Shown in pieces: positions 36,966 through 45,095 of a DNA stretch of 64,000 nucleotides. Source of the DNA: Streptomyces himalayensis subsp. himalayensis. Lineage in GTDB: Bacteria; Actinomycetota; Actinomycetes; Streptomycetales; Streptomycetaceae. The notes under the pieces are model-generated. The model did not search any database. It saw only the letters and a program-made list of their open reading frames with translations, and was not told where the DNA came from. The translations under genes and the position numbers were made by a program. The DNA lies in assembly GCF_013778455.1 (NCBI RefSeq), contig NZ_JACEHE010000026.1:1-64000 (forward strand). The letters are read 5' to 3'. The number at the start of each line of letters is the position of its first letter. Within the stretch, counting starts at the first letter, position 1.

Positions 36966-38604
36966 ATGCACGCTCAAACCGTCTTCCTCGGAGGCCCCGT
37001 CCACACCGTGGACGCCGCGCATCCTTGGTGCGCCGCGGTGGCGGTTCGCGACGGCCGTATCGTCGCCACCGGTCAGGAGCACGACGTACGGGACCTCATC
37101 GGACCGCGGACCGAGGTCGTCGACCTCCACGGCAAGCTCTTGCTTCCCGGTTTCCAGGACGCCCACGTCCACCCCGTCTTCGCCGGCCTCCAGCTGCTCG
37201 ACTGCGACCTGGGCTCCGCGCAGAATGCCGACGACTACCTCGCGGTCGTCGCGGACTACGCGGCGAGCCACCCCGAGCGGCCCTGGATCACGGGCGGGGG
37301 CTGGACCTTCACCGCCTTCGGCACCGCCATGCCCACCAGGGACCAGCTGGACAGCGTGGTCGGCGACCGACCGGTCTACCTCTCCGTGCGTGACGTCCAC
37401 AGCGCCTGGGTCAACAGTCGCGCCCTGGAACTGGCCGGCATCGACGAGCACACCGGCGATCCCGTGGGGGGCCGGATCGAACGCGACGCCAACGGCCGCC
37501 CCACCGGTGTCCTCCACGAGCAGGCGATGTCGCTGGTAGCACGATGTATGCCCGAACCGACCGCGGGCGACCTGCGGCTCGCCCTCTCCACCGCCCAGCG
37601 CCACCTCCACGCCCTGGGCATCACCGCCTGGCAGGACGCGCTCGTCGGCTCCTACGGCGGCCAGCCCGACCCACTCGGCGTGTACCTCGACGGGGCACGC
37701 TCCGGCCTGCTGACCGCCCGAGTACGCGGCGCCCTCTGGTGGGACCCGGACCAGGGCCTGGAGCAGGTGGACTCGCTGATCGAGCGCAGGAACCGCGGCC
37801 GGGCCGGCCGGTTCCACGCCGGCACCGTCAAGATCATCCAGGACGGCATCCCCGAGAACGGGACGGCAGCTCACCGATCCCTACCTGGACAAGTGCGGCT
37901 GCCCCACGACCAACCGCGGCCTGTCCATGGTAGAGCCGGACCGGCTCAACCGTGCCGTCACGCGGCTCGACGCACACGGATTCCAACTGCACTTCCACGC
38001 CATCGGAGACCGGGCGCTCACAGAGATCCTCGACGCTCTGGAGCACGCCCGGAAGACCAACGGCGACACCGGACTCCGTCACCACATCGCCCACCTCCAG
38101 GTCGTACGGCCCGAAGACGTCTACCGCTTCCGGGCACTGGGCGTCACCGCCACCATCCAGCCCCTCTGGGCCGCCCACGACGACCAGATGGACGACCTGT
38201 GCATCCCCGTACTCGGCGAGCAACGCGCCGCCTGGCAATTCCCCTTCGGAGACCTCCGGCGCGCCGGTGTCACTCTCGCCGCCGGCAGCGACTGGGGTGT
38301 CACCTCGGCCGACCCCCTCCTCGGCATCCACGTCGCGGTCAACCGCGTCCTGCCCGCAGCACACGGCGAACGCGTGGTGTTCCTTCCCGAACAGCGCCTC
38401 AACCTGGCCACCGCGGTCCGCGCCTACACATCCGGCAGCGCCTACGCCAACCACTTGGACGACACCGGCTCCCTCACCGTCGGCAACCGCGCCGACCTGG
38501 TGCTGCTCGACCGGAACCCCTTCGACGGACCACCCGAGGACATCGCCCGCACGCGAGTCCTGCGGACCTACGTCGAGGGCGCCCTCGTGCACGCCGCCGA
38601 CTGA
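36966..38604 (+). pseudogene. YtcJ-like metal-dependent amidohydrolase with one frame change
   Basis: The N-part starts at ATG 36966: VDLHGKLLLPGFQDAHVHPV (metal HxH), GGGWTF, IQDGIPENGTA. The frame then changes near 37867 and resumes as TDPYLDKCGC, HFHAIGDRALTEILDALEHA, HHIAHLQVVRP, AAGSDWGVTSADPL and NRADLVLLDRNPF, ending at 38604. The two parts give a normal-length (about 545 residues) YtcJ/LAF3-type amidohydrolase if one base is restored in GACGGCAGCTCACC. All metal ligands are present, so a sequencing error or a very recent mutation is likely. Its place between permease and Rieske genes suggests hydrolysis of an amide in the substrate. Confidence 0.8.
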
Positions 38605-38649
38605 CCACAGATCAACACCGCACACCACAACACATCGAGGTAGATCCTT

Positions 38650-39771
38650 ATGGCGCCCACCATTCGTCCCCCCGAGACCGCCCAGGCACTGCCGCGCGAG
38701 GCATACCTGTCTCAGGAGCACTTCCAGCAGGAACTGGAAAGCATCTTCTACTCGACGTGGCAGTACGCCGGGCACGTCTCGGAGTTCCCGACGACCGGCT
38801 CCTACAAGCGCTTCGCCGTCGGCTCCGTCGACCTCCTCCTGGTCCGTGCCGCCGACGGCGGCATCAACGCACTGCACAACGTGTGCCGTCACCGCGGCGC
38901 GCAACTCGTCTCCGAGGAGACCGGCACCTGCAAACGAGCCCTGACGTGCCACTACCACGGCTGGGCCTACAACCACGACGGCAGCCTCCGCGGCGCTCCC
39001 AAGATGGGCGAGGGCTTCGACAAGACCCAGTTCGGCCTGAAGCACGCCCACACCGAAATCTGGAACGGATGCGTCTTCGTGCACCTCGGCGAGGAGACCC
39101 CCATCCCGGTCCGCGAAAGCCTCGCCGACGTCGTCTGGCCCTACGCAGACCTCGACCGGGCCAAGGTCGCCGAGGTCGCCACCTACGAGGTGGAGAGCAA
39201 CTGGAAGATCTGCTGGGAAAACGCCCTCGAGTGCTACCACTGCGCGATCAACCACCCCGAACTCGTCCGCGTCTTCGACCAGGACGGTGACGCCGGCGGC
39301 GCCGACGGCGGCGACGACTACGTCTACTTCGTCAACCCGCTCCTCGGCGACTCGCTCTCGGTGACGCGCTCAGGCCACCTGGAGAGCAAGGTGCTCTTCG
39401 AGTGCACCACCCCACTGGACGAGGCACGCGGCTTCTTCCAGTGGCACACGTCGACCTTCGAGATGGTCGCCAGCCCGGACTGCGTCGCCGTGATGACCTA
39501 CACGCCCCTGGCTCCCAACCGCACTCGCATCACCCAGACCTTCCTCGTCCCCGAGAAGGCCGAAGCCGGCACGGACTACGACCCCGGCACACTCTTCGAA
39601 CTGCACAAGCTGGCCCGCGAACAGGACAACCAGCTCTGCACCTCAGTCCAGAAGGGCGTCAGCAACACCGCCTACGTACCCGGCCCCTTCAACGACATCT
39701 ACGAGGTCGAGAACCTCCGCTTCCTGGACGTCTACTGGAAGCTCATGGCCGACGCCCCCGGAAGTGACTGA
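38650..39771 (+). CDS. Rieske non-heme iron oxygenase alpha subunit (carnitine/betaine-demethylase-like)
   Basis: 373 residues behind a GAGGTAGATCC ribosome site. The Rieske 2Fe-2S site is CRHRGAQL...CHYHGWAYNHDG. The mononuclear iron site is ENALECYHCAINHPEL with a distal Asp in VENLRFLDVYW. Overall this is the RHO type that acts on quaternary or N-substituted amines (carnitine monooxygenase CntA, stachydrine or glycine-betaine demethylases). No beta subunit is present. The reductase at 31271 is the likely electron donor. Confidence 0.88.
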   Translation: MAPTIRPPETAQALPREAYLSQEHFQQELESIFYSTWQYAGHVSEFPTTGSYKRFAVGSVDLLLVRAADGGINALHNVCRHRGAQLVSEETGTCKRALTCHYHGWAYNHDGSLRGAPKMGEGFDKTQFGLKHAHTEIWNGCVFVHLGEETPIPVRESLADVVWPYADLDRAKVAEVATYEVESNWKICWENALECYHCAINHPELVRVFDQDGDAGGADGGDDYVYFVNPLLGDSLSVTRSGHLESKVLFECTTPLDEARGFFQWHTSTFEMVASPDCVAVMTYTPLAPNRTRITQTFLVPEKAEAGTDYDPGTLFELHKLAREQDNQLCTSVQKGVSNTAYVPGPFNDIYEVENLRFLDVYWKLMADAPGSD

Positions 39772-39849
39772 CCGAAGGGCCGTCGCGCGCGGTCACGGCG
39801 CCAGACGTGAGGCAGAAGACCCTCTACGGGTCCGCTGCCCCGCACTTAT

Positions 39850-39882
39850 CCGCCTCCGTACCCGCGAAGGGTGCGGAGGCGG
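39850..39882 (+). terminator. Terminator after the Rieske operon
   Basis: CCGCCTCCGTACCC pairs with 39869-39882 over 14 bp (one G-T pair) around GCGAA, 79 bases after the oxygenase stop. It touches the start of the 530-bp repeat. Confidence 0.8.
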
Positions 39883-40012
39883 GACATGTCGTAGAAACCG
39901 TCCACGGGCGTCCAGCTGGTCCAAGGCGAGCGCGTAAGTCCAGGTCAGGGCCCTGTGACGTGAGAGCGTCTACGGGGTTGGTGATACGCTTGTGATCGCT
40001 CGTGACACGTGA

Positions 40013-40105
40013 GGGCCCCGTCGGCTTGCTCCGACGGGGCCCCTGCGTGGACGGGGACCTGACACGACGACGCCCCGCCGGGTTGCTCCGGCGGGGCGTC
40101 GTCGT
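40013..40105 (-). terminator. Tandem hairpins downstream of HTH gene copy B
   Basis: Two perfect stem-loops: GGGCCCCGTCGG with 40031-40042 (12 bp), and ACGACGACGCCCCGCCGG (40064-40081) with 40088-40105 (18 bp). They match the pair in copy A, and the first one is better paired here because of compensating changes. That suggests the structures matter. Confidence 0.8.
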
Positions 40106-40113
40106 GCAGTTGG

Positions 40114-40389
40114 TCAAGACGGATTGGGGCTTGTGCTGGAGGCTCCGTTGTACTCTGGCTCGCCGCTCTCGAGTACGCGGAGGAGCGAGGCGGTGACGAC
40201 GCGGGCGGTGCGGCCCATCGGCAGCACGCGGCAGGGGAATTCCCCGCGGCGAACAAGGTCGTAGCTCTTCGATCTCGACAAGCCGAACGCCTGGGCGGCG
40301 TCCTCGACGCTCGCGGTCCCACTCCAGGTGGCGCGGATGTGCTCGGGGCTGAACGGGCCGTGATGCGTTTCGCTGCTCTGGCTGGGCAT
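40114..40389 (-). CDS. Small helix-turn-helix (excisionase-like) DNA-binding protein, copy B
   Basis: 91 residues, identical in almost all positions to the protein at 17726 (a Ser replaces Asn near the N-terminus). It has the same HTH core (ASVEDAAQAFGLSRSKSYDL). The gene starts 91 bp from the palindrome at 40480, which may be its binding site. As the first regulator inside the mobile block it may control excision or transfer. No integrase is visible in the window. Confidence 0.72.
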   Translation of the reverse strand: MPSQSSETHHGPFSPEHIRATWSGTASVEDAAQAFGLSRSKSYDLVRRGEFPCRVLPMGRTARVVTASLLRVLESGEPEYNGASSTSPNPS

Positions 40390-40479
40390 TCCTGTCAACA
40401 GTGCCTTTCGGGTTCGGTTGCTTCCGGGGCAGTGAGGAAGCGGGGAGATGCGGTGGACTGCCAATAGTCCGCGGAATCA

Positions 40480-40496
40480 CCGGTTTCGGTAACCGG
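40480..40496. promoter_or_regulatory. Palindrome CCGGTT-TCGGT-AACCGG, upstream of HTH copy B
   Basis: The shortest member (6-bp arms) of the four-copy palindrome family; the 17-bp core is identical to the copies at 18461, 42101 and 61034. Candidate operator or recombination site. Confidence 0.6.
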
Positions 40497-40716
40497 CCAT
40501 TGACGGATACCCTGCTCCGCTCAGCGTTGGAGGCGAGTTGCATAGGGCCCAACCGGCGCCGGCACCGCTGGTGGGGCCGTCGGCATTGTCTCCACGTGTT
40601 TCCGATGACGCACCATGTGGAGTGCGTCGCGATCCTTGAGCCTGCCGAAAAGGGCCGTTGACCTGCAGGTTTCTTGTTGTGCGTTATGTGCGTTGTGTGC
40701 GCTACGGGCGATATCT

Positions 40717-40754
40717 TGACGCTGAAATGACGCTCGTGACGCTCAAATGACGCT
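40717..40754. repeat. Iteron-like array of four TGACGCT repeats
   Basis: TGACGCT occurs at 40717, 40728, 40737 and 40748 with spacings of 11, 9 and 11 bases, all in one orientation, separated by GAAA, CG and CAAA. Twelve bases later CCCGTCAG and CTGACGGG form an inverted repeat around GTACTT (40767-40788). The 700-bp gap 40390-41106 has no supported gene, so this looks like a control or replication region. Confidence 0.6.
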
Positions 40755-41106
40755 TGATCTGATACCCCGTCAGGTACTTCTGACGGGATGTCAGATACGC
40801 GAAGGGCCGCTCGCGTCGCCTGTCCTCGATGGAGCATTCGAGCGGCTCCTTGGTGTCGGTTGAAGCCTGCTTAGTGGAGGCGTCTTCGGCGTCGCTGTCC
40901 GGCTGACCGAGTCGCTATGGCGTCGAGTTAAGTGGTCCGTCTGGGCTGGGCGAAGTAGCCGTAGTTGGCACGGGTGGGCAGCCACCTTTGCGGTCGGTAA
41001 CGTTCCTGGCGGCTTGTCACCCTCCTGCCTCGCAAGGCCCGGCGCTCTCTGCGGAAATAACCCTGCTTCCCTCCGAGTTGGTGATCTCGAAGCCGAGGAG
41101 GGGAAG

Positions 41107-41994
41107 GTGTCGGGGCTGAAGCTGTTCCACACGACGAATAGCGGCGTGACCGTGGTCACGCCGCGTCTTGCTGCTGTCGAGGCGGATGTGCAAGATCTCG
41201 TCGAGGCGCACATGGAGGCGATGCTGGGCGTCACGTTCCTCGCGAGCGAGTACGTGATCGACTGCGTCGACGGCGGGCGCATCGATTCGCTGGGGCTCGA
41301 CGAGAACGGTGCGCCCGTGATCGTGGAGTACAAGCGGGGCACGGATGCCGGGGTCATCAACCAGGGCCTCTTCTATATGGCCTGGCTGATGAGCCACAAG
41401 GACGCTTTCCGGAGTCTGGTCCGCGACCGGCTCGGGGGGACGGCCGCGTCCCAGATCCTGTGGAGCGCACCTCGGCTGATCTGCGTGGCCGGCGACTTCA
41501 CTCGCTACGACGTGCACGCCGTAGGCGAGCACCGGCGCTCGATCGACCTGGTCCGCTACCGGTACTTCGGCAGCGACCACTTTGGCCTTGAGACCGTGGC
41601 TTCGGTCACCGGTCACTCGGCCGAGGCCAAGCGGGTACGCCGCCGCGCGTCCGGTCTGCCGGTTCGGCAGCAGGGCGGTGCGATGGGCGAGCTGGCTGCA
41701 GCGGTCGACGAGGTCCTCGTCGGTCTGGGCGACGGCGTCACTCGGGTGCAGCGCAAGCAGTACCGCGCCTATCAGCGGCTGCGGAACTTTGCGTGCCTCA
41801 TCCCGCCCCAGCAGACCAAGGTGCTGGTCTACCTGAGAGCGGATCCGACGGCCGTGGATCTGGTGCCCGGGTTTACCCGGGACGTGACCGGGCTCGGCCA
41901 CCATGGCACGGGAGACCTGGAGGTTCAGCTGCGCACCGAGCGGGACCTGGAGCGCGCCCAGGACCTGTTCCGGCTGAGCTACGCCGCGGCGTGA
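41107..41994 (+). CDS. Predicted PD-(D/E)XK nuclease with C-terminal DUF5655 domain
   Basis: 295 residues from GTG 41107, with GAGGAGGGGAAG directly upstream. The N-terminal half has a restriction-endonuclease-like core: RIDSLGLDENGAPVIVEYKR fits the D-x(n)-ExK signature, preceded by FLASEYVIDC. The C-terminal 120 residues resemble DUF5655 (LRNFACLIPPQQTKVLVYLR, PGFTRDVTGLGHHGTGDLEV). It is the only plus-strand gene of the mobile block. A role in DNA repair or defence is possible. No partner methylase is adjacent. Confidence 0.75.
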   Translation: MSGLKLFHTTNSGVTVVTPRLAAVEADVQDLVEAHMEAMLGVTFLASEYVIDCVDGGRIDSLGLDENGAPVIVEYKRGTDAGVINQGLFYMAWLMSHKDAFRSLVRDRLGGTAASQILWSAPRLICVAGDFTRYDVHAVGEHRRSIDLVRYRYFGSDHFGLETVASVTGHSAEAKRVRRRASGLPVRQQGGAMGELAAAVDEVLVGLGDGVTRVQRKQYRAYQRLRNFACLIPPQQTKVLVYLRADPTAVDLVPGFTRDVTGLGHHGTGDLEVQLRTERDLERAQDLFRLSYAAA

Positions 41995-42100
41995 CCGAGC
42001 AGGAACGGGCATCGCGTGACGCGTGGCGGTGAGGTGATGGATCGTCGCAGTGCTGCCTTTCGACGGGCGGTCAGGAAGTGGCGGTGGAGCTACAAGTATT

Positions 42101-42137
42101 CGGCGGATCCCCGGTTTCGGTAACCGGGGATCCGCCG
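42101..42137. promoter_or_regulatory. Perfect 16-bp-arm palindrome
   Basis: CGGCGGATCCCCGGTT, loop TCGGT, then the exact complement at 42122-42137. It lies within the 140-bp repeat 42008-42150 shared with 18371-18510. Situated between the converging nuclease and 42179 genes, it could also serve as a bidirectional terminator, but the fixed loop sequence in all four copies suggests protein recognition. Confidence 0.65.
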
Positions 42138-42178
42138 CTATATTGCCGCCGTCTTTTCGTGTGTCCTTGAATGGACTG

Positions 42179-42508
42179 CTACTTCTCTCTGTCCTCTGCT
42201 GGGGTCGGCTTCCGGTGTCGGCCCCGGCCTTTGCCCAGCGCGGGGCGATCCCATTCGGTGGCCTTCTGTTCGGCCGGCTGCGGTGGGTACAGCACGGTTT
42301 TGGCAACGGCGAGATTGCTGACGAGGCTGACCGTCTCCCACTCCGTTCCGTTCCATTCCTGGATCACGCGTGGTGTGTCGGGGTCGACGTGTTGCCCGCG
42401 GTGCGGACCTTCGGTCAGCGGCACCGCTCGGCGCCTGCCCTTCGTGGCGTGTCGACGTTCCTCGCGGCGGCGTGCCCAGTCCTCCAGCGGCTCCTGTTCG
42501 TCGTGCAT
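42179..42508 (-). CDS. Small hypothetical protein of the mobile block
   Basis: 109 residues from ATG 42508. A charged N-terminus (EPLEDWARRREERRHATKGR) precedes a short conserved-looking core (VIQEWNGTEWETVSLVSNLA) and a basic tail. It is the last gene of the minus-strand block. Not recognised. A start further upstream would overlap the DUF317 gene. Confidence 0.5.
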   Translation of the reverse strand: MHDEQEPLEDWARRREERRHATKGRRRAVPLTEGPHRGQHVDPDTPRVIQEWNGTEWETVSLVSNLAVAKTVLYPPQPAEQKATEWDRPALGKGRGRHRKPTPAEDREK

Positions 42509-42560
42509 CTCAGCATCGTGGCGCAGGCGTGATGGCTGCTGCCACCGGCTTGGCCAGACG

Positions 42561-43925
42561 TCACCGCGACCTTGACGAACCGGCGCGCGAGGCCAGCTGC
42601 GCACGGATGTCGTTTCGGGTCAGGGGGTTGAGCCCCTGGCGTCGAGCCGTGACCGGCTTCTGCGTGAGTACGTGGGCCACCTCGAAGGCCACGTCCTGCA
42701 GTACGGATGCTGCGGCGTGCGGCGAGAAGTGAAGCGCCCACCGCGGAGTGTCGGCGTCACCACCGCCCCAGACCGTCCAGGCGGGCAGGCCGCTGTGAGG
42801 GGCGTGGGCGGCGAAGGCGTCGAAGTGGACGCCGACGGCGTGGTCCCCCGGTGCCTGCCAGCGGATCCAGCGGCCGTCGATGGCGTGTTCCCAGCCGGCG
42901 TCGGCCAGCGGGCGGGTGGCCTCGCCGATGGCGGCCTCCGAGACCTTGCTGCCCGCCGCGATCTGTGCCGCGTCCGCGGAGGCGAGGCTGTCGAGGAGTA
43001 CCCGCATGATCTCCACGGGGACCGTGGTGCTCGCGGTGGCGTGCCACAGGCGCTCGCCGACCGGGCTCTCGTACGCTGCGATCTTCCACTGGGTGTCGTC
43101 GGGGGCGGCTTCGTGAACGAACTCGGCGCGCAGGACGAGGGATTCGTGGACGGCATGGGTGGTGTCGTCGGACCAGGTGCGCCAGCGTTCCCACTCCCCG
43201 TGTGACTCGAGGAAGTCCTTCAGGAGCGCTTCGTGGGCGTCGACGCCGGCCGTGTCCACCTCTGCGGGCTCGGTCGTGGCCGGGGACGCCTGGGCGTCGG
43301 CCGTGTGGGGCGTCGATGGGGTGCGTGCCTGCTCGGCGTCGCGTTCGGTGCTGGTGGCGGGGGCGGGGCCGGGGCGTACGGCGTCGCCGTAGAGGCGTTC
43401 GAACTCGGCGATGGCCTTGGCGGGGGTGTCGTACCGGCCGGCTTCCACGCGGAGGTGGTTCTCGCCGTGGAGGTGGATGCTCGGGCCGTCGCGGTAGGTG
43501 CCGACGGCCACGGTAGTCCAGCCGTCGTGGGCGTGAGCGTGGATGATCAGGCGGCCGTGACGGATGTCGTCGTAGATCTGCTGGGCGTCGTTGGAGACCT
43601 CGCGGATCTCCTCACGCGAGCACCAGGGCATGGGGTAGTTGGCCCAGGTCCATTCGGTGTCGATCTCTTCTTGCAGCTGGGGCGTGATGTCTACGGTGAC
43701 GCCCTCGGCGCGCAGGGCACGTGCGGCCAGTTCGGCGTAATACGGTTCCTCGCGGTCGATGCGTGCCATGACCATCGTCGTGTCGGCGAGGGGCTCGAAG
43801 CCGTGGAGGGCGAGCAGGGCTCGCACGGTGTGGGTGGGGGTGCTGGTGATGGTGGCGGTGACGGCGCCGGGGCGGCCGTCGAGCAGGTCGAGGCGGAGGT
43901 GTGGGTCTGCTTCGGGGTGCGGCAA
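42561..43925 (-). CDS. Hypothetical protein with DUF317-like C-terminal domain
   Basis: 454 residues. The N-terminal 75 residues have an alpha/beta repeat (TVRALLALHGFEPLADTTMV). Residues 75-170 form a second unit (GRLIIHAHAHDGWTTVAVGT), and a Pro/Thr-rich linker follows. The end holds DUF317-type features (WTVWGGGDADTPRWALHFSP, VLQDVAFEVAHVL), a domain found in Streptomyces plasmids and integrative elements with unknown function. The start is TTG 43925. Confidence 0.65.
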   Translation of the reverse strand: MPHPEADPHLRLDLLDGRPGAVTATITSTPTHTVRALLALHGFEPLADTTMVMARIDREEPYYAELAARALRAEGVTVDITPQLQEEIDTEWTWANYPMPWCSREEIREVSNDAQQIYDDIRHGRLIIHAHAHDGWTTVAVGTYRDGPSIHLHGENHLRVEAGRYDTPAKAIAEFERLYGDAVRPGPAPATSTERDAEQARTPSTPHTADAQASPATTEPAEVDTAGVDAHEALLKDFLESHGEWERWRTWSDDTTHAVHESLVLRAEFVHEAAPDDTQWKIAAYESPVGERLWHATASTTVPVEIMRVLLDSLASADAAQIAAGSKVSEAAIGEATRPLADAGWEHAIDGRWIRWQAPGDHAVGVHFDAFAAHAPHSGLPAWTVWGGGDADTPRWALHFSPHAAASVLQDVAFEVAHVLTQKPVTARRQGLNPLTRNDIRAQLASRAGSSRSR

Positions 43926-43979
43926 TCTGTTCTCGTTTCACGGCTCCGGCCGGCGTGGGGCCGGCCGGAGCGGGTGGGT

Positions 43980-45095
43980 TCATCGGAGTGCTCGGGTGCT
44001 GCCTGCGGTGGCTCGCGGCGGCGGGCCGGCGCGTGAGACGGCCGGGCTGGGCGGTTGGCGAGCTGCCGGCGTCGGAGGGCTGGTGCTGCGGTGCCAGCGG
44101 GTGCGCAGGGTGGTGAGGTCGGCCAGGGCGCGGCGGCTGCCGGTGATCAGCTGGTGCGGGGTGTTGGCCGGGTCTTGGGCGTAGGCGGCGATGCGTGTGC
44201 CGACGTCGAAGGCGCGGGCCAGCAGGGCGCGTTGAAGGACTCGCTCGCCCCAGTATTCGGGTGAGCCGACGGGGGTGGAGACCAGGGCGATGAGGTCGCC
44301 GGGGGCGAGGCCGTCGGCGAGGAGTCCGCGGTGCTGGGCTTCCCAGAGCACGGTGACGGGGTCCACGGGTTCTCCGTAGTGGTCCAGGGCGGTCAGGCAC
44401 TGCCAGAGGGTGGCGTGCAGGGGCAGCGTGAAGTCGTCGGGCTGCAGCCAGCGCATGTTCTTCAGCTCTGCGGGGTGCGCGGTGGCCGTGGCGAGGAGGA
44501 GGCGTTCCTCGTCGAGGGCTTCCTCGCGGCAGCGTCCGCCGGGGGTGCCCGGCACCACGGTGCGCGGCAGCGAGCCGGGGTGCGGGGCGAACTGTCCGGC
44601 GAGCGAGTCCAGGAACTGCGCGAGCGTGTCGGCCTGCGCCAGGGTGGTGGCAGCCGGGTTGGGCAAGGTGGCGTCGGTGGAGGTCTGGGCGAGGCGTTCG
44701 GCATGCATGAGCAGCGTGCGCCGGGCGTGATCGGCTCGGATCATCCGCGCGTACGTCGGCGCGTGCTTCGGCCAGGGGCACACCTGGATGAGGGTGTGGA
44801 GATAGGAGGCGGTGAGCCCGGGGGCGTTGGGGCGCGCGGCGCCGAGCACGGTGTTCAACCAGGCGGGATCCAAGCGGTGGGCTTCCGGGTCGGGCGGGGG
44901 CACCGTTCGAATGGCCTGGAAGAGGGCGCCGTGAGCGTGGTTGCCGAACTGGCCGGCGTCCAGGTCGCCGATATCGGGGAGCCGGTGCGGGTCCAGGAGG
45001 AGTGCGCCGAGCAGGGACTGCTCGGCGTAGTGCACCGGCCGGGCAGGGGGCAGGTCGTCCAGGTTGTCTTCGTCGGGGTCGGTGGGCTGGGGCAT
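43980..45095 (-). CDS. Protein with two DnaB-helicase N-terminal domains
   Basis: 371 residues. Two copies of the DnaB-N fold are visible: YAEQSLLGALLLDPHRLPDI with FGNHAHGALFQAI, and EERLLLATATAHPAELKNMR with ATLWQCLTALDHYGEPVDPV. Both have the usual helix pairs. There is no RecA-like motor domain (no Walker A). The C-terminus is disordered and basic. It may load or modulate the host DnaB or bind primase during replication of the element. Adjacent to the methyltransferase gene with no gap. Confidence 0.8.
   Translation of the reverse strand: MPQPTDPDEDNLDDLPPARPVHYAEQSLLGALLLDPHRLPDIGDLDAGQFGNHAHGALFQAIRTVPPPDPEAHRLDPAWLNTVLGAARPNAPGLTASYLHTLIQVCPWPKHAPTYARMIRADHARRTLLMHAERLAQTSTDATLPNPAATTLAQADTLAQFLDSLAGQFAPHPGSLPRTVVPGTPGGRCREEALDEERLLLATATAHPAELKNMRWLQPDDFTLPLHATLWQCLTALDHYGEPVDPVTVLWEAQHRGLLADGLAPGDLIALVSTPVGSPEYWGERVLQRALLARAFDVGTRIAAYAQDPANTPHQLITGSRRALADLTTLRTRWHRSTSPPTPAARQPPSPAVSRAGPPPRATAGSTRALR

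Larger units (their letters stand above)
39884..40413. repeat. 530-bp dispersed repeat, copy B (partner at 17496-18026)
   Basis: Starts with ACATGTCGTAGAAACCGT directly after the Rieske terminator and contains the same hairpins and HTH gene as copy A. It forms the sharp boundary between the catabolic island and the mobile-element block to the right, so it is probably an element end. Confidence 0.85.

Noticed and set aside
37834..39255. 473-codon minus-strand ORF opposite the amidohydrolase and Rieske genes
   Set aside because: Glycine/valine-rich shadow with no domain; Rieske motifs are on the plus strand.
40717..40754. CRISPR array
   Set aside because: Repeats are only 7 bp with 2-4 base gaps, so they are iteron-like and not CRISPR.
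39824..40837. Minus-strand ORF across the 530-bp repeat
   Set aside because: Runs through two terminators and the HTH gene in a different frame; the matching ORF in copy A (17391-18224) has the same artefactual composition.
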